Virus record (IMG/VR): IMGVR_UViG_3300045747_000570
Span: 1 to 44,509 of that record
Direction: 5' to 3' (one strand)
Length of the DNA: 44,509 bases
Source of the DNA: a virus
Shown here: positions 14,645 to 23,826 of the stretch, in pieces
Layout of the letters: each line of letters opens with the position of its first letter
How positions within the stretch are numbered: position 1 is the stretch's first letter
Made by a program: the position numbers and the translations under genes
Notes under the pieces: model-generated
Told to the model about the DNA's origin: nothing
What the model saw: only the letters and a program-made list of their open reading frames with translations
Database searches by the model: none

Positions 14645-14875
14645 ATGGCTTTATTAAATACTCATACTACAGTTAAAAAATTCATGAAACATGGATTTTC
14701 TGAAGAACAAGCTGAGGTAATAGTAGATGCAATTAATAATCAAAATACTGAATTAGTCACTAAAAATGACCTCAATATAGCAATATTGGAACTTAAAACG
14801 GATCTTTTAAAATGGATGATTCCATTTTTTCTAACTATTATAGGATTAATAATTACCGCATTTTTTAAACATTAA
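14645..14875 (+). CDS. Short DUF1640-like coiled-coil protein with C-terminal membrane span
   Basis: This is a 76-residue protein. FMKHGFSEEQAEVIVDAINN followed by ELVTKNDLNIAILELKTDLL and the terminal hydrophobic segment (about 56-73, WMIPFFLTIIGLIITAFF) is the pattern of DUF1640/CCDC90-like bacterial proteins, in which a short coiled coil is anchored by a C-terminal helix. These are common in alphaproteobacteria and on plasmids; their role is unclear. It follows the membrane coiled-coil gene by 28 nt and may act with it. Confidence 0.6.
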   Translation: MALLNTHTTVKKFMKHGFSEEQAEVIVDAINNQNTELVTKNDLNIAILELKTDLLKWMIPFFLTIIGLIITAFFKH

Positions 14876-14892
14876 TACCAAATAGACAAAGA

Positions 14893-15459
14893 ATGACAGG
14901 TAAGAAAGTTGGATACGTTAGAGTTAGCACTGCAAAACAAAGTACTGAACGTCAATTATCAGATCTTGAATTAGATATTACTTTTACCGATTACGCCTCT
15001 GGGAAAGATACAAACCGTCCTAAACTTCAGGAAATGCTAAACTACATTAGAGATGGCGATATTGTTATCGTTCATAGCATGGATAGATTAGCTCGTAATC
15101 TTGATGATTTACGAAAAATCATAAAAACCATTACTGCTAAACAAGCACAGATCAAATTTCTTAAAGAGGGGCTAGAATTTATCGGTAACAAATCTCCTAT
15201 GTCAAATCTTATGCTTTCTCTTATGGGAGCTTTTGCCGAGTTTGAACATTCTCTTATTAAAGAACGCCAAATGGAAGGAATTGCTAAAGCGAAAGCTCGT
15301 GGCGTTTATAAAAGAGAAAATGCTTTAACCAACGAGCAAATAACTGAAATTAAGCAGCAAATATCCCAAGAAACGCCAACAATGCAGGTCAACAAAACTC
15401 GTCTTGCAAAAGAATTTGGTATTAGCAGACAAACCTTATATTCTTACCTGAAGTTTTAA
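14893..15459 (+). CDS. Resolvase/invertase-type serine recombinase
   Basis: Of 188 residues, 1-135 form the serine recombinase catalytic domain: YVRVSTAKQ with R10 and nucleophile S12, SMDRLARN (62-69), and an ER pair at 124-125. Residues about 145-188 are an Hin-like HTH (KTRLAKEFGISRQTLYSYLK). The size is that of a resolvase or DNA invertase, not of a large serine integrase. Likely jobs are resolving dimers of a plasmid-like genome or inverting a segment; no inverted-repeat pair flanking an invertible segment was recognised. It lies tail-to-tail with the cold-shock gene, 6 nt apart. Confidence 0.9.
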   Translation: MTGKKVGYVRVSTAKQSTERQLSDLELDITFTDYASGKDTNRPKLQEMLNYIRDGDIVIVHSMDRLARNLDDLRKIIKTITAKQAQIKFLKEGLEFIGNKSPMSNLMLSLMGAFAEFEHSLIKERQMEGIAKAKARGVYKRENALTNEQITEIKQQISQETPTMQVNKTRLAKEFGISRQTLYSYLKF

Positions 15460-15465
15460 CCTCAG

Positions 15466-15669
15466 TTATATAAACTTAATATCGACAGCTGAGATTTTTC
15501 CTTTTACATTTTCGAGTTCAAAACTAATTTTTTGTCCTGGGTTTATATCTACAAGACCAGTTTTAGCTAGTTCAGAAACATGAAGAAAAACGTCAGTCGC
15601 TCTGTCATCCTGTTCTATAAAACCATAACCTTTATCGGCGTTAAACCACTTAATTTTACCTGTTTGCAT
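15466..15669 (-). CDS. Cold-shock domain protein
   Basis: This 67-residue protein matches the CspA family: GKIKWFNADKGYGFI carries RNP1 (KGYGFI, 13-18) and VFLHV (27-31) is RNP2. It binds single-stranded RNA and DNA and acts as an RNA chaperone. It is coded leftwards next to HU, against the flow of the surrounding phage genes. Cellular-type Csp genes on phages are unusual; it may modulate host transcription termination or simply be captured. Confidence 0.93.
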   Translation of the reverse strand: MQTGKIKWFNADKGYGFIEQDDRATDVFLHVSELAKTGLVDINPGQKISFELENVKGKISAVDIKFI

Positions 15670-15685
15670 ATTTATTGATATTGAA

Positions 15686-15964
15686 TTACTTTTTATTTAC
15701 TGCGTCTTTGAGCTTTTGCCCTGCTTTAAACTTTGGTTGATTGTAAGCAGCAATTTTTAACGCTGCCCCAGTACGAGGATTACGCCCATCTCTTGCCGCG
15801 ACTTTGCTAACAGAAAAATTACCGAAACCAACGAGAGATATTTCATTACCTTGCCCGATAGCATCAATTACGGAGGAGGTAAACATATCTATATTTTTCT
15901 CAGCCACGACTTTAGTACAGTTATGTTGCCCTGCTATGTGGTTTATGAATTCAACTTTGTTCAT
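15686..15964 (-). CDS. hup: HU-family histone-like protein
   Basis: The 92-residue protein has the whole HU/IHF fold with the signature GRNPRTG (60-66) in the DNA-binding arm and the helix pair before it (NKVEFINHIAGQHNCTKVVA). It bends and wraps DNA without strong sequence preference. A GAGGAG ribosome site precedes the ATG. On a phage it may aid replication, packaging or partition of its own DNA, or help the serine recombinase, which in Hin-type systems needs HU. Confidence 0.93.
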   Translation of the reverse strand: MNKVEFINHIAGQHNCTKVVAEKNIDMFTSSVIDAIGQGNEISLVGFGNFSVSKVAARDGRNPRTGAALKIAAYNQPKFKAGQKLKDAVNKK

Positions 15965-16011
15965 TATCTCCTCGTAAACTATGTTTAAAAATATATCTAA
16001 TGCTGGTTTAT

Positions 16012-16040
16012 ATCATATAAATACTGGCCTTTCTAGTTAA
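16012..16040 (-). promoter_or_regulatory. Probable promoter of the HU/Csp pair
   Basis: On the minus strand TTAACT (plus positions 16035-16040) and TATGAT (16012-16017) are spaced by 17 nt, about 50 nt upstream of the HU start. The terminase gene begins on the other strand 44 nt away, so the region is a divergent promoter zone. Confidence 0.4.
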
Positions 16041-16083
16041 AAAAATCACAAAAAAAATCAGAATCGGTAACCGCCGCGTTATA

Positions 16084-17742
16084 ATGACTTTGTATTTAAA
16101 TATCAGCGGTTTTATGGAACAAGGCTTTAATTATATTGACACTTCTAATCTAGAAAATTCAATATCTATATTGAATGCAGATCAAGCACCTGCGATGCAA
16201 AAAATGGGAGATCGTTTATTTGCGGAAAGTTCTTTTTATGAGTTCTTTAAATTAGCGTGGCCTTATATGGAAGGAAGAATGCCTTTTATCGATAATTGGC
16301 ATATCAAAGCAATAGCCGAACATCTAGAAGCCGTATATGAGCGAAAAATCAAAAAACTGATTATTAATGTTCCGCCTCGAACAGGTAAAACAAATTTGAT
16401 TTCAATAGCATTCCCTGCTTGGGTTTGGCTACATAACCCTTGTGAGAGGTTTTTGACAGCCTCATGCGTTAATTCACTTAGTTTAGAGCATGCCCAAAAA
16501 AGCAGACAACTTATCGAAAGCGACTGGTATCAAAGTAATTGGGGTTATCAGTTTCCACTTGCCAAAGACCAGAACATCAAAAGCTTTTTCCAAAACTCTA
16601 AAAGCGGATGTCGTATTGCAACAAGTGTTGGATCTAAAATGGTCGGTAAAGGCGGATCAATGATTATTGTTGATGATCCAAATGATCCAAGCGATTTGTC
16701 TGACTTAAAAAGAGCAAATGTTATCAATTGGTGGACGCAAAGAATGTCTACTCGTTCGAACAATCCTGCTAATGATTGTATAATCGTTGTTCAACAAAGA
16801 ACACATGAGAATGATCTAACAGGTTTTATCAGAAAAAATGATTTAGATGAAGACTGGGTAGAACTTATACTTCCTATGGAGTTTGAAGCAAAATTCAAAT
16901 GCTTCACCACTCATCTTGGGTCAAATAAAGAAATATGGCGCGATCCTAGAACAACAGAAGGCGAGCTTTTAATCCCATCAAGAATGGGCGAAAAGCAAGT
17001 TAATGATTTAAAGAATACACTTGGCTCTTACGGTTACGCCGGTCAATGCCAACAAAGACCTTCGCCTCTTGGCGGTGGAATACTAAAGAAAAAATGGTTC
17101 CAGCTTTGGGATTCGTCTATTAAACCTAAATTTGACCACATTATTCAGAGCTGGGATACAGCGATTTCAGATAGTCCAACAGCGGCATATTCTGCATGTA
17201 CTACTTGGGGAGTTTGGCGAGAAAATAGCGAGAATGGATTATTTAAAGTAATGCTTCTCTCTATGTGGCGTGGTCGCGTCATCTACCCAGACTTGCGGGC
17301 TAGAGCGCAAAGACTTGCTAAGGATTACAAAGATACGGGTGAGAACAACAACCTTTTCCCAGCACAAAGCAGAGTTGATTGCTGTTTAATAGAAGCAAAA
17401 GCAACAGGTGATCCATTAATTAGAGATCTTAGAGATGCAGGTATTCCAGCTATTGGCTATGACCCAAAAGGTGACAAAACAAGCAGAGTTCAAAGAGTTT
17501 CTGCATTTATTGAGTGCGGACTTGTGTATTTGCCAACTGAGGATAAAAATCAGGATAAATTACTACCTTTTGCTGATGAGTTCTTAGAGTCAGTTATTAC
17601 TTTTCCTAATGCCGAATCAAGAGACTTGGTCGATACCATGACCCAAGCTTTGTCCTATTTAAAAGATAACGATGCACTAATGCACAAGACTGATGCGCCA
17701 GAAGAAGATGAGCCAGTAATTAAAACTAGAAGGTTATACTAA
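16084..17742 (+). CDS. terL: Large terminase subunit
   Basis: This is a 552-residue protein. The N-terminal ATPase has Walker A VPPRTGKT (96-103) and Walker B IIVDDP (194-199), with the coupling region around VVQQRTHENDLTG. The C-terminal RNase H-like nuclease begins at SWDTA (356-360; D358 is the first catalytic Asp), with later acidic residues in the usual places. It cuts concatemeric DNA and drives it into the prohead through the portal. A second start at 16114 (M11) is possible. It overlaps the portal gene by one base and opens the virion operon. Confidence 0.95.
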   Translation: MTLYLNISGFMEQGFNYIDTSNLENSISILNADQAPAMQKMGDRLFAESSFYEFFKLAWPYMEGRMPFIDNWHIKAIAEHLEAVYERKIKKLIINVPPRTGKTNLISIAFPAWVWLHNPCERFLTASCVNSLSLEHAQKSRQLIESDWYQSNWGYQFPLAKDQNIKSFFQNSKSGCRIATSVGSKMVGKGGSMIIVDDPNDPSDLSDLKRANVINWWTQRMSTRSNNPANDCIIVVQQRTHENDLTGFIRKNDLDEDWVELILPMEFEAKFKCFTTHLGSNKEIWRDPRTTEGELLIPSRMGEKQVNDLKNTLGSYGYAGQCQQRPSPLGGGILKKKWFQLWDSSIKPKFDHIIQSWDTAISDSPTAAYSACTTWGVWRENSENGLFKVMLLSMWRGRVIYPDLRARAQRLAKDYKDTGENNNLFPAQSRVDCCLIEAKATGDPLIRDLRDAGIPAIGYDPKGDKTSRVQRVSAFIECGLVYLPTEDKNQDKLLPFADEFLESVITFPNAESRDLVDTMTQALSYLKDNDALMHKTDAPEEDEPVIKTRRLY

Positions 17743-20105
17743 TGCCAATAAGTAGTAGAGCCTTAAAAGAAGCAAGATTTAACGCTCCAAAAAGGCGTAA
17801 AAAGCAAAAACCAGAACAAGAAGCCCGTGACTTATCTGTTTTACCTAATATCGATCCTAATTATTACAATTTAGGCACTGAACTGCCTATTGAAGAAATA
17901 GGCGATCCCGAACTACTCGAACAAAGTAATGAGCAAGATCTAGATACCCCTGACACGCAAGATGAACTAATTACCAACTTTGAAGATCAAATATTATCTA
18001 AAATAGACGAAGAAAGCGGTGAGCTAGCGCCTACGCCATTTAATAACAATATTGCAGATACGGTGCCAGAGGCTGTAAGGGATAAAATTGCCGCTTATTT
18101 AGAAGAGGCTATTAAAAAAGATAAAGCCAACCGCCAACCTTGGCTTGATGTAATTAACAAAGCAAAACCTTATCTCGGCTTTAATATTGAAGAAGCCCAA
18201 GATAGCGACGCTAAAGACACCCGCAAAACCAATCCGTCAATCGGCGATGCTGCGCAGAACAAAACCTTTGATACTACTTTTTCAACAAGCGTACTACGTC
18301 TTTGGGCGACTCTTCGTTCAGAACTATTACCTTCTACTGGGCCGGTAGGATTTAAAACAAATGTCTCAATTGATGAGACTTATGAGTTAAAAGGAGAACT
18401 GGTCAAAGACAGTTTAAATGAATATCTAACCGTTGAAGACAAAGGCTTTTATCCTGATTATGACCGTTTTTTACTTTATTTGATTTTATATGGCTGCGTC
18501 TTTAGAAAGATTTACTATGATCCGATTACTAACAAACCGCTTAGTAGGTTTATTATTCCTGAGGACTTTTTAGTTGATAATAATTGCAGCAGTATTACCG
18601 AGTCTAATCGGCTAACACATATTAGGTATCTTTCCAAAAGAGAAATTCTATTTAATATGCAAAATGGAACATTTTCTAAAATCGATCTGGATTACTTAGA
18701 TAAGAGCATAGACCTTAATAGAGAGGCCGAAGACAATGAGGCAACAGGAGTTAAGCAAGCAGAGCCGACTGCTTCTCGTTTTCCTTTTTATGAGACGCAT
18801 GAATATCTTGATTTAAACGAATTTTTTAATGATGAATCTGGGGGTGGAGATTATACCATACCCTCTCCTTATGTGATTACTCGCTGCGGCACTACTAATC
18901 AGATTGTTTCCATAGTGCCTAACTGGAATGAAGACGATCCGACCAAAACTCGTATTAACTGTTTTATTCATTATAACTTATTCCCTGGCTTTGATATTTA
19001 CGGCTTAGGTCTTGCTCAAATACTTGGTAGCAATGCTAAAAGTCTAACCTCTATGCAGCAAATGGCGATAGATGCCGCGATCTTTCAAAACTTTCCGGGC
19101 GGTCTTAAAGCCAAAGGTTTAAAAACTACTAACAACGATCTCACTATTTTGCCTGGTCAGTTTGTGACAGTAGAAACCGGTAATCTACCTTTGCGTGATT
19201 CGATCATACCGCTCCCTTATAACGGTCCTTCGCCTGCGATACTTGAGTATATGAATAGAATTACGGCGCAAACTCAAGATCTCGCCTCGACTGCTGAATC
19301 TGGGATAGCTGAGAATAGTCAAAATACGCCTGTCGGTACGACCATTGCGCTGCTGGAAGTTTCAAATCGTATACAGTCGGCGATCCTTAGAACCGTGCAT
19401 AGTTCTTTTAGCGAGGAATTGCAGCTTTTCTATAAAATGTTTAATCCGGCTAATGTTAATTTAGGCGAGGACGGATACGGTATTATTCCAGTATCTGACC
19501 CTTCTGTTGAATCATCAACGCAAAGAATGATAAAAGCTGAGAGCTTACTTAAATTAGCTAGCGGTAACCCAGAACTTCACAATATGAGAGAAGTGTATTT
19601 AAAGGTCTACCAGGCTCTTGGCATTAATGGCATTGATAAAATACTTCTTCCAGAAGCTCAGCCACAAAACCAAGAGCAGCAACAACCGATTGATCCCGCA
19701 CTTGAAGTACAAATGGCCGATATTCAGCAACGCAGTGCAGAAGTAGAATCAAGAGAACGGATTGCTCATTTAAATATTGAAGCAGACGGCTATAAAACGC
19801 AAATGAATATTGAGCTTGATAAGGCAAAAATGGAGCAAGATGTCTACCTTGCAGAGTTAAAGCTACAAGAGCAAGAGGTGGCTAACAAACAAAAACTTGA
19901 GCTTGAATTAACCAAAATGGAGCTACAAGAGAAAGAAAAAGCTCTAGATCTCGCCCTTAAAGAAAAGGAAGTGGAATCAAAAAAAGAACTAGAATTGATA
20001 AAACTCGAGTTTAAAGAACGTGAAATACAATTAAAAGCCGAGGTAGAAACCATGCGCGCAGAACTTAATAGGCCGCAAGAGGAGGAGGTTATTTATCATG
20101 AATAA
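17742..20105 (+). CDS. Portal protein
   Basis: This 787-residue protein directly follows the large terminase. The N-terminal ~90 residues are acidic and disordered. The body (about 110-620) has the portal features of podoviruses (RKIYYDPITNKPLSRFIIPE, IYGLGLAQILGSNAKSLTSM, QNTPVGTTIALLEVSNRIQS). The last ~150 residues form a long Lys/Glu/Leu-rich coiled coil, as in the C-terminal barrel of P22-type portals. Twelve copies would form the DNA channel. Length is in the upper range for the family. Confidence 0.88.
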   Translation: MPISSRALKEARFNAPKRRKKQKPEQEARDLSVLPNIDPNYYNLGTELPIEEIGDPELLEQSNEQDLDTPDTQDELITNFEDQILSKIDEESGELAPTPFNNNIADTVPEAVRDKIAAYLEEAIKKDKANRQPWLDVINKAKPYLGFNIEEAQDSDAKDTRKTNPSIGDAAQNKTFDTTFSTSVLRLWATLRSELLPSTGPVGFKTNVSIDETYELKGELVKDSLNEYLTVEDKGFYPDYDRFLLYLILYGCVFRKIYYDPITNKPLSRFIIPEDFLVDNNCSSITESNRLTHIRYLSKREILFNMQNGTFSKIDLDYLDKSIDLNREAEDNEATGVKQAEPTASRFPFYETHEYLDLNEFFNDESGGGDYTIPSPYVITRCGTTNQIVSIVPNWNEDDPTKTRINCFIHYNLFPGFDIYGLGLAQILGSNAKSLTSMQQMAIDAAIFQNFPGGLKAKGLKTTNNDLTILPGQFVTVETGNLPLRDSIIPLPYNGPSPAILEYMNRITAQTQDLASTAESGIAENSQNTPVGTTIALLEVSNRIQSAILRTVHSSFSEELQLFYKMFNPANVNLGEDGYGIIPVSDPSVESSTQRMIKAESLLKLASGNPELHNMREVYLKVYQALGINGIDKILLPEAQPQNQEQQQPIDPALEVQMADIQQRSAEVESRERIAHLNIEADGYKTQMNIELDKAKMEQDVYLAELKLQEQEVANKQKLELELTKMELQEKEKALDLALKEKEVESKKELELIKLEFKEREIQLKAEVETMRAELNRPQEEEVIYHE

Positions 20106-20280
20106 TCATAATTTATTAGTAGCAATTCGTAATCAAATAGAGGAACACAAAAGTCTCCTAGCTAACCCTAGTGCGATTTCTGAAATCAAAGATTACAAAT
20201 ACTACGTAGGACTCATTAAAGGCCTTGAAACTGCTCTTGAAATATTTAACCAACATTTAATTGAGGTAGACTCTAAATGA
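20098..20280 (+). CDS. Small protein of the portal-cochaperonin junction
   Basis: This 60-residue helical protein (MNNHNLLVAIRNQIEEHKSL, then VGLIKGLETALEIFNQHLIE) overlaps the portal gene by 8 nt and the next gene by 4 nt. Small helical proteins at this site are common in podovirus operons, but no family name is recognised. Head-assembly accessory work is inferred from its place only. Confidence 0.5.
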   Translation: MNNHNLLVAIRNQIEEHKSLLANPSAISEIKDYKYYVGLIKGLETALEIFNQHLIEVDSK

Positions 20281-20687
20281 TTAATCATAATGCCCAAGAT
20301 TTTGAAACCAAAGGAATCGATCTATCATGCTTTGATAAAGAAGCGATGATTGAAAAGTTTAAGCATGTATCGGTTACCGGTATCAATGTTTTGATTCTGA
20401 TTTACAAACCACCTATCCAAAAAAAGATAAATTCTATCTTGCTGCCTGATAGCGCCGTTAAGGAAGATTTAGAGTACAACTCGATGGTCGGTATGGTGTT
20501 AAAACTTGGGAGCGATGCCTATAAAGGCGATCAGTTTCCAAGTGGTTCATACGCAGGAGAAGGAGACTGGGCGATATTCCCAAGAGGTTCAAGCTTACAA
20601 GCCAAGTATGAGGGTGAGCCGATAATTATGGTAGAAGACTTTAAAATTAAATTATTAGTCGACAATCCATCTAAAGTTTCGAGGTAG
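20277..20687 (+). CDS. GroES-like phage cochaperonin
   Basis: This is a 136-residue protein. SVTGINVLILIYKPPIQKKI, LLPDSAVKEDLEYNSMVGMV, LKLGSDAYKGDQFPSGSYAG and GDWAIFPRGSSLQ reproduce the GroES pattern of a first strand with the IP(P) segment, a mobile loop region, and the GDxxxFPRGSS-type core. Phage members of this fold (T4 Gp31-like) cap host GroEL to fold a capsid protein. The gene lies between portal and scaffold, upstream of the capsid genes, which fits that role. The GroEL partner must be the host's. Confidence 0.75.
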   Translation: MINHNAQDFETKGIDLSCFDKEAMIEKFKHVSVTGINVLILIYKPPIQKKINSILLPDSAVKEDLEYNSMVGMVLKLGSDAYKGDQFPSGSYAGEGDWAIFPRGSSLQAKYEGEPIIMVEDFKIKLLVDNPSKVSR

Positions 20688-20693
20688 AAAAAT

Positions 20694-21614
20694 ATGTTAA
20701 AAATAGATATTGAGAATACAACTGCTCCAATTGTTTCCGATCAACCATTAGAAGAAGCGCAGGAAAACGAAACTATTGTCCAGCCAGAAGTAGAGAACAG
20801 CCGAGAGGAACAACCTCTTGATGCTGCAAACGTGCCTGATGAGAAACCTGACAAGCAAGACAATAATAAATATTGGGCAAAGCTTAAAAAGGAACGAGCA
20901 GAAAAAAAGGAGCTGGCTGAAAGTTTTGAACAAGCATGTCAGAAGAACCTACAACTGGAAGAAATGCTCCATCAAGCTCTGAACAACAGTTCTACTCACT
21001 ACAAAAACAATGTAGCCAATGAACTTGAAATGGCAGAGGCAAGATTGCAAATAGCCCTTGAAAATGGTAATGCAGGTGATGTGGCCAAAGCCACAGTGGA
21101 GATTTCAAGAATCACGCATGCACTTAATGATGCAAGCAAAATTACCAATTTTCCGCAAAATCCAAGCAATGATTACAATAATCAGGCAATCTTGGCAGAG
21201 GAGTATGAAAGAAGATTATACGACTGGCTTGATAGTAATCCGGAACTTGATAAAAACACTGCTGAATATGATCAGAACTTAACTAATCAAGTATTATCTT
21301 TCATTAAGAAACTAGATCGAAAATATGAGCTTAATAACAAGAAGAATTTAATAGGCTCATCTTCTTATTACAGCATGATTGATGAATATCTTGATAATTT
21401 AAGGGAGCAGGGTAACGCTCCCCCTGCTACGGCGGCAAGACATTTTGGCGCTGTTAGTAGTCGCAAGTCCGCAGAAGCAATCCCTAACAGAAAACCAAGA
21501 CAGTTAACGGAAAGAGAAAAAAAAGCTGCGGCTGCTTTTGGTCACTCTGACGAAAAATACTTAAGCTACTTAGAACAATATGACAAAGATATGAGGTCAA
21601 AAAATGGCAGTTAA
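20694..21614 (+). CDS. Capsid scaffold-like protein
   Basis: The 306-residue protein is rich in Glu, Asp, Gln and Lys, with a disordered acidic N-terminus (1-60), a coiled coil (about 65-135, KLKKERAEKKELAESFEQAC and following) and a basic C-terminus. Charged coiled-coil proteins coded between portal and major capsid protein are the usual internal scaffold, removed during maturation. The assignment rests on composition and position; no sequence family is recognised. It overlaps the next gene by 11 nt. Confidence 0.6.
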   Translation: MLKIDIENTTAPIVSDQPLEEAQENETIVQPEVENSREEQPLDAANVPDEKPDKQDNNKYWAKLKKERAEKKELAESFEQACQKNLQLEEMLHQALNNSSTHYKNNVANELEMAEARLQIALENGNAGDVAKATVEISRITHALNDASKITNFPQNPSNDYNNQAILAEEYERRLYDWLDSNPELDKNTAEYDQNLTNQVLSFIKKLDRKYELNNKKNLIGSSSYYSMIDEYLDNLREQGNAPPATAARHFGAVSSRKSAEAIPNRKPRQLTEREKKAAAAFGHSDEKYLSYLEQYDKDMRSKNGS

Positions 21615-22071
21615 ATACAAAGAAGATAAAAATACCGAATTTAAATCTCTTGATAGAGATATTAGAGAGCATGACTTAAGCGACAGTGATTTTGATTTGC
21701 AATTCGCTGATTCGACTTGTCCTTTTTATGCGCTTATTACCGAGGTCAAGCAACCTGGCGAGGAATACTATTTTGCGTTGAATTCCCCGGAGAGAATCGA
21801 CCGATTACTGGCTAAGAAATGGTATATAGTATCTCCCGATAGACTGCAAAACAAACGTACCTACCGAGCGGATAAAAGAGGCGAGAATGATTGCATTACT
21901 ACCGGTGATACTATTCTCCTAGCAAGAGACGTACGTTACGGCGATAGAGAACGCAAACATTATGAAGATTTAGGCGTTAGAGTAATGCGTGATACTTTGC
22001 AACGCATGGAAACAGATGTTTTTAATCCGCTGCAACCATTCTCTGATAAATCATATAGGCCGAGTATATAG
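21604..22071 (+). CDS. Hypothetical virion-operon protein
   Basis: The 155-residue protein is charged, with a compact central alpha/beta part (ALITEVKQPGEEYYFALNSP, WYIVSPDRLQNKRTYRADKR) and an Arg-rich end. It starts inside the scaffold gene and precedes a fibre-like gene. Similar small proteins occur beside capsid genes of marine podoviruses, so a head-assembly role is possible, but no named family is recognised. Confidence 0.5.
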   Translation: MAVKYKEDKNTEFKSLDRDIREHDLSDSDFDLQFADSTCPFYALITEVKQPGEEYYFALNSPERIDRLLAKKWYIVSPDRLQNKRTYRADKRGENDCITTGDTILLARDVRYGDRERKHYEDLGVRVMRDTLQRMETDVFNPLQPFSDKSYRPSI

Positions 22072-22089
22072 AAACATATAGAAGTTAAA

Positions 22090-23202
22090 ATGTCTTATTC
22101 ACAAATTATACTTGATACAAACATTATTCTATCATGGCCTTATCCAGTTACTCCGGGAATAATTGTTAGTGATATTAACGACATTATCTCAAACAATGAT
22201 GCCAATACCATAACATTACCGAGTAGTCTTGTGGTACCGACTGGCACGACATTATTATTTAACAATGTTGGGTTTCATGATTTTACTATTCTCTATAGTG
22301 ATGGATCACCGCTGACCAACATCATGACTCCCGGTGAAATTAATCAATTGTATTTAGTGGATTCTTCAACAGCTAAAGGAATTTGGCGGGTTATTCCTTT
22401 TGGTGGTGGAACTAGCGGAATTACTACTTTTAGTACGGAAAGTAGTAATGACGCTCTTGCTATAACTAATGCAACGGTTATTCCACCAACGGGAAATATT
22501 ACTTTTAAAATAGCTGATACGCTAAATAATTTAAACAATTTAGCCAACCAAGTCAGCAGCGGATTTTTAATGGTTAATCAGACTACGCCATCTCTAACTT
22601 TTAATAGTTTTGCGCTCGGTAGCGGTGTCAATATAGAGGTAAACAACCCTGATGGACAGGGTGGACTACCTTTAATAAACGTGAAAGAAGCTTTAACGGG
22701 ACTAAGTAGTATCGAAGTTGGAACTTTAATTTTAACTTTAAATAGTATAACTGCGCCAAATCTTAATGATGATATCAATCTGTCTACATCTGGAACTGGA
22801 TCGGTGTTTTTAAATCAGGTTGGAGTAGATCCGAGCGGTAACTTAAGCGGTGTTAATACTTTACAAGTCACTGGAGCAATTACTAATCCAGCGGTTGCGA
22901 AAGCGCAATGTTTCTTTTTTGACAACAATGCTACAACTAATAATATTACTATTGAAAATCAATTTAACATAGCATCCGTTACTGGTGGCAACGGTTCTTA
23001 CGTTATTAATTTTGCTACTCCATTTAACGATGGGAATTATACGGTTTTATTATCGCTTGCTAGGGGAACAGAAACTGTTGCTCCTTTTCAAGTGTTTTTC
23101 CGTTCTAAAACAGCAACCGGGGTGCTGGTCTATACAGTTGATACTTTAGGAAATTTACTACCTGCTTTAGACGGAGTATCCGTGGCAGTTTTTGCAAGTT
23201 AA
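22090..23202 (+). CDS. Beta-rich fibre-like structural protein
   Basis: This 370-residue protein is rich in Asn, Thr, Ser and Gly with many short beta-strands (TNIMTPGEINQLYLVDSSTA, LTLNSITAPNLNDDINLSTS). This is the composition of trimeric tail fibres and head fibres. The C-terminal ~90 residues (NGSYVINFATPFNDGNYTVL) look like an Ig-like or knob domain. It lies between scaffold and capsid genes instead of with the tail genes, so a head decoration fibre is possible. Confidence 0.6.
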   Translation: MSYSQIILDTNIILSWPYPVTPGIIVSDINDIISNNDANTITLPSSLVVPTGTTLLFNNVGFHDFTILYSDGSPLTNIMTPGEINQLYLVDSSTAKGIWRVIPFGGGTSGITTFSTESSNDALAITNATVIPPTGNITFKIADTLNNLNNLANQVSSGFLMVNQTTPSLTFNSFALGSGVNIEVNNPDGQGGLPLINVKEALTGLSSIEVGTLILTLNSITAPNLNDDINLSTSGTGSVFLNQVGVDPSGNLSGVNTLQVTGAITNPAVAKAQCFFFDNNATTNNITIENQFNIASVTGGNGSYVINFATPFNDGNYTVLLSLARGTETVAPFQVFFRSKTATGVLVYTVDTLGNLLPALDGVSVAVFAS

Positions 23203-23223
23203 ATATAATATTGGTGACTTAAT

Positions 23224-23817
23224 ATGATAGAATATACATTGAACATTTTAGCAAATACTACTTGGATCGATTGGCTTATAATAAGTCTCTCAGGACTCAT
23301 TGGTATAATATTGTTAGAAATATCTGGATTTAATAACAAATTAAACAAAGCTAAAAGTTTATATCAAAAAACACAAATAATACGTCCTATTAAAATTGAA
23401 AAAGTAGTTTGTTATTTAGTTACAAAATCTCTTTGGCGTGAGCAACAATATAGAAAATATAATTTTAGATATTTTTCAAAAGGGGAGTATCCATTAGCAG
23501 AAATTCGTAATAAAGCAAAATTAGGGTTAATAACTATTAAAGGGTCAACACCAAATACTACAACAGTAAAAGAAATTGAAAAAGATTATTGGGTTCATGG
23601 GATTTTAGAATATAGTGGTTCATATATAACTACTTCTTGCAAAGATATAAATAGAACCTTTGATTTTAAAAGATATAATGATTTATATATACTAACACCT
23701 AATCTTGAGAAGATATGGCCTTGCTCCTCCCGATTAGATGAAATTTACACCTTTATTTTTTTGAAAATTAAAATTCTTATAGCAAAATTATATCCTAGCA
23801 AAAAAATGAAATTCTAA
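23224..23817 (+). CDS. Single-span membrane protein in an inserted island
   Basis: Of the 197 residues, about 14-33 (WIDWLIISLSGLIGIILLEI) form one transmembrane segment, followed by a basic soluble domain rich in Lys, Ile and Tyr. The DNA looks more AT-rich than its neighbours. No family is recognised. With the opposite-strand Panacea pair downstream it forms a cargo island within the virion operon. Typical cargo roles are superinfection exclusion or host fitness; which applies cannot be told. Confidence 0.5.
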   Translation: MIEYTLNILANTTWIDWLIISLSGLIGIILLEISGFNNKLNKAKSLYQKTQIIRPIKIEKVVCYLVTKSLWREQQYRKYNFRYFSKGEYPLAEIRNKAKLGLITIKGSTPNTTTVKEIEKDYWVHGILEYSGSYITTSCKDINRTFDFKRYNDLYILTPNLEKIWPCSSRLDEIYTFIFLKIKILIAKLYPSKKMKF

Positions 23818-23826
23818 TCATATGCC

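Noticed and set aside
14893-15459. Phage integrase
   Set aside because: At 188 residues it has the short resolvase/invertase architecture, without the long C-terminal domain of large serine integrases; no att-like direct repeat was found between 200-320 and 43680-44000.
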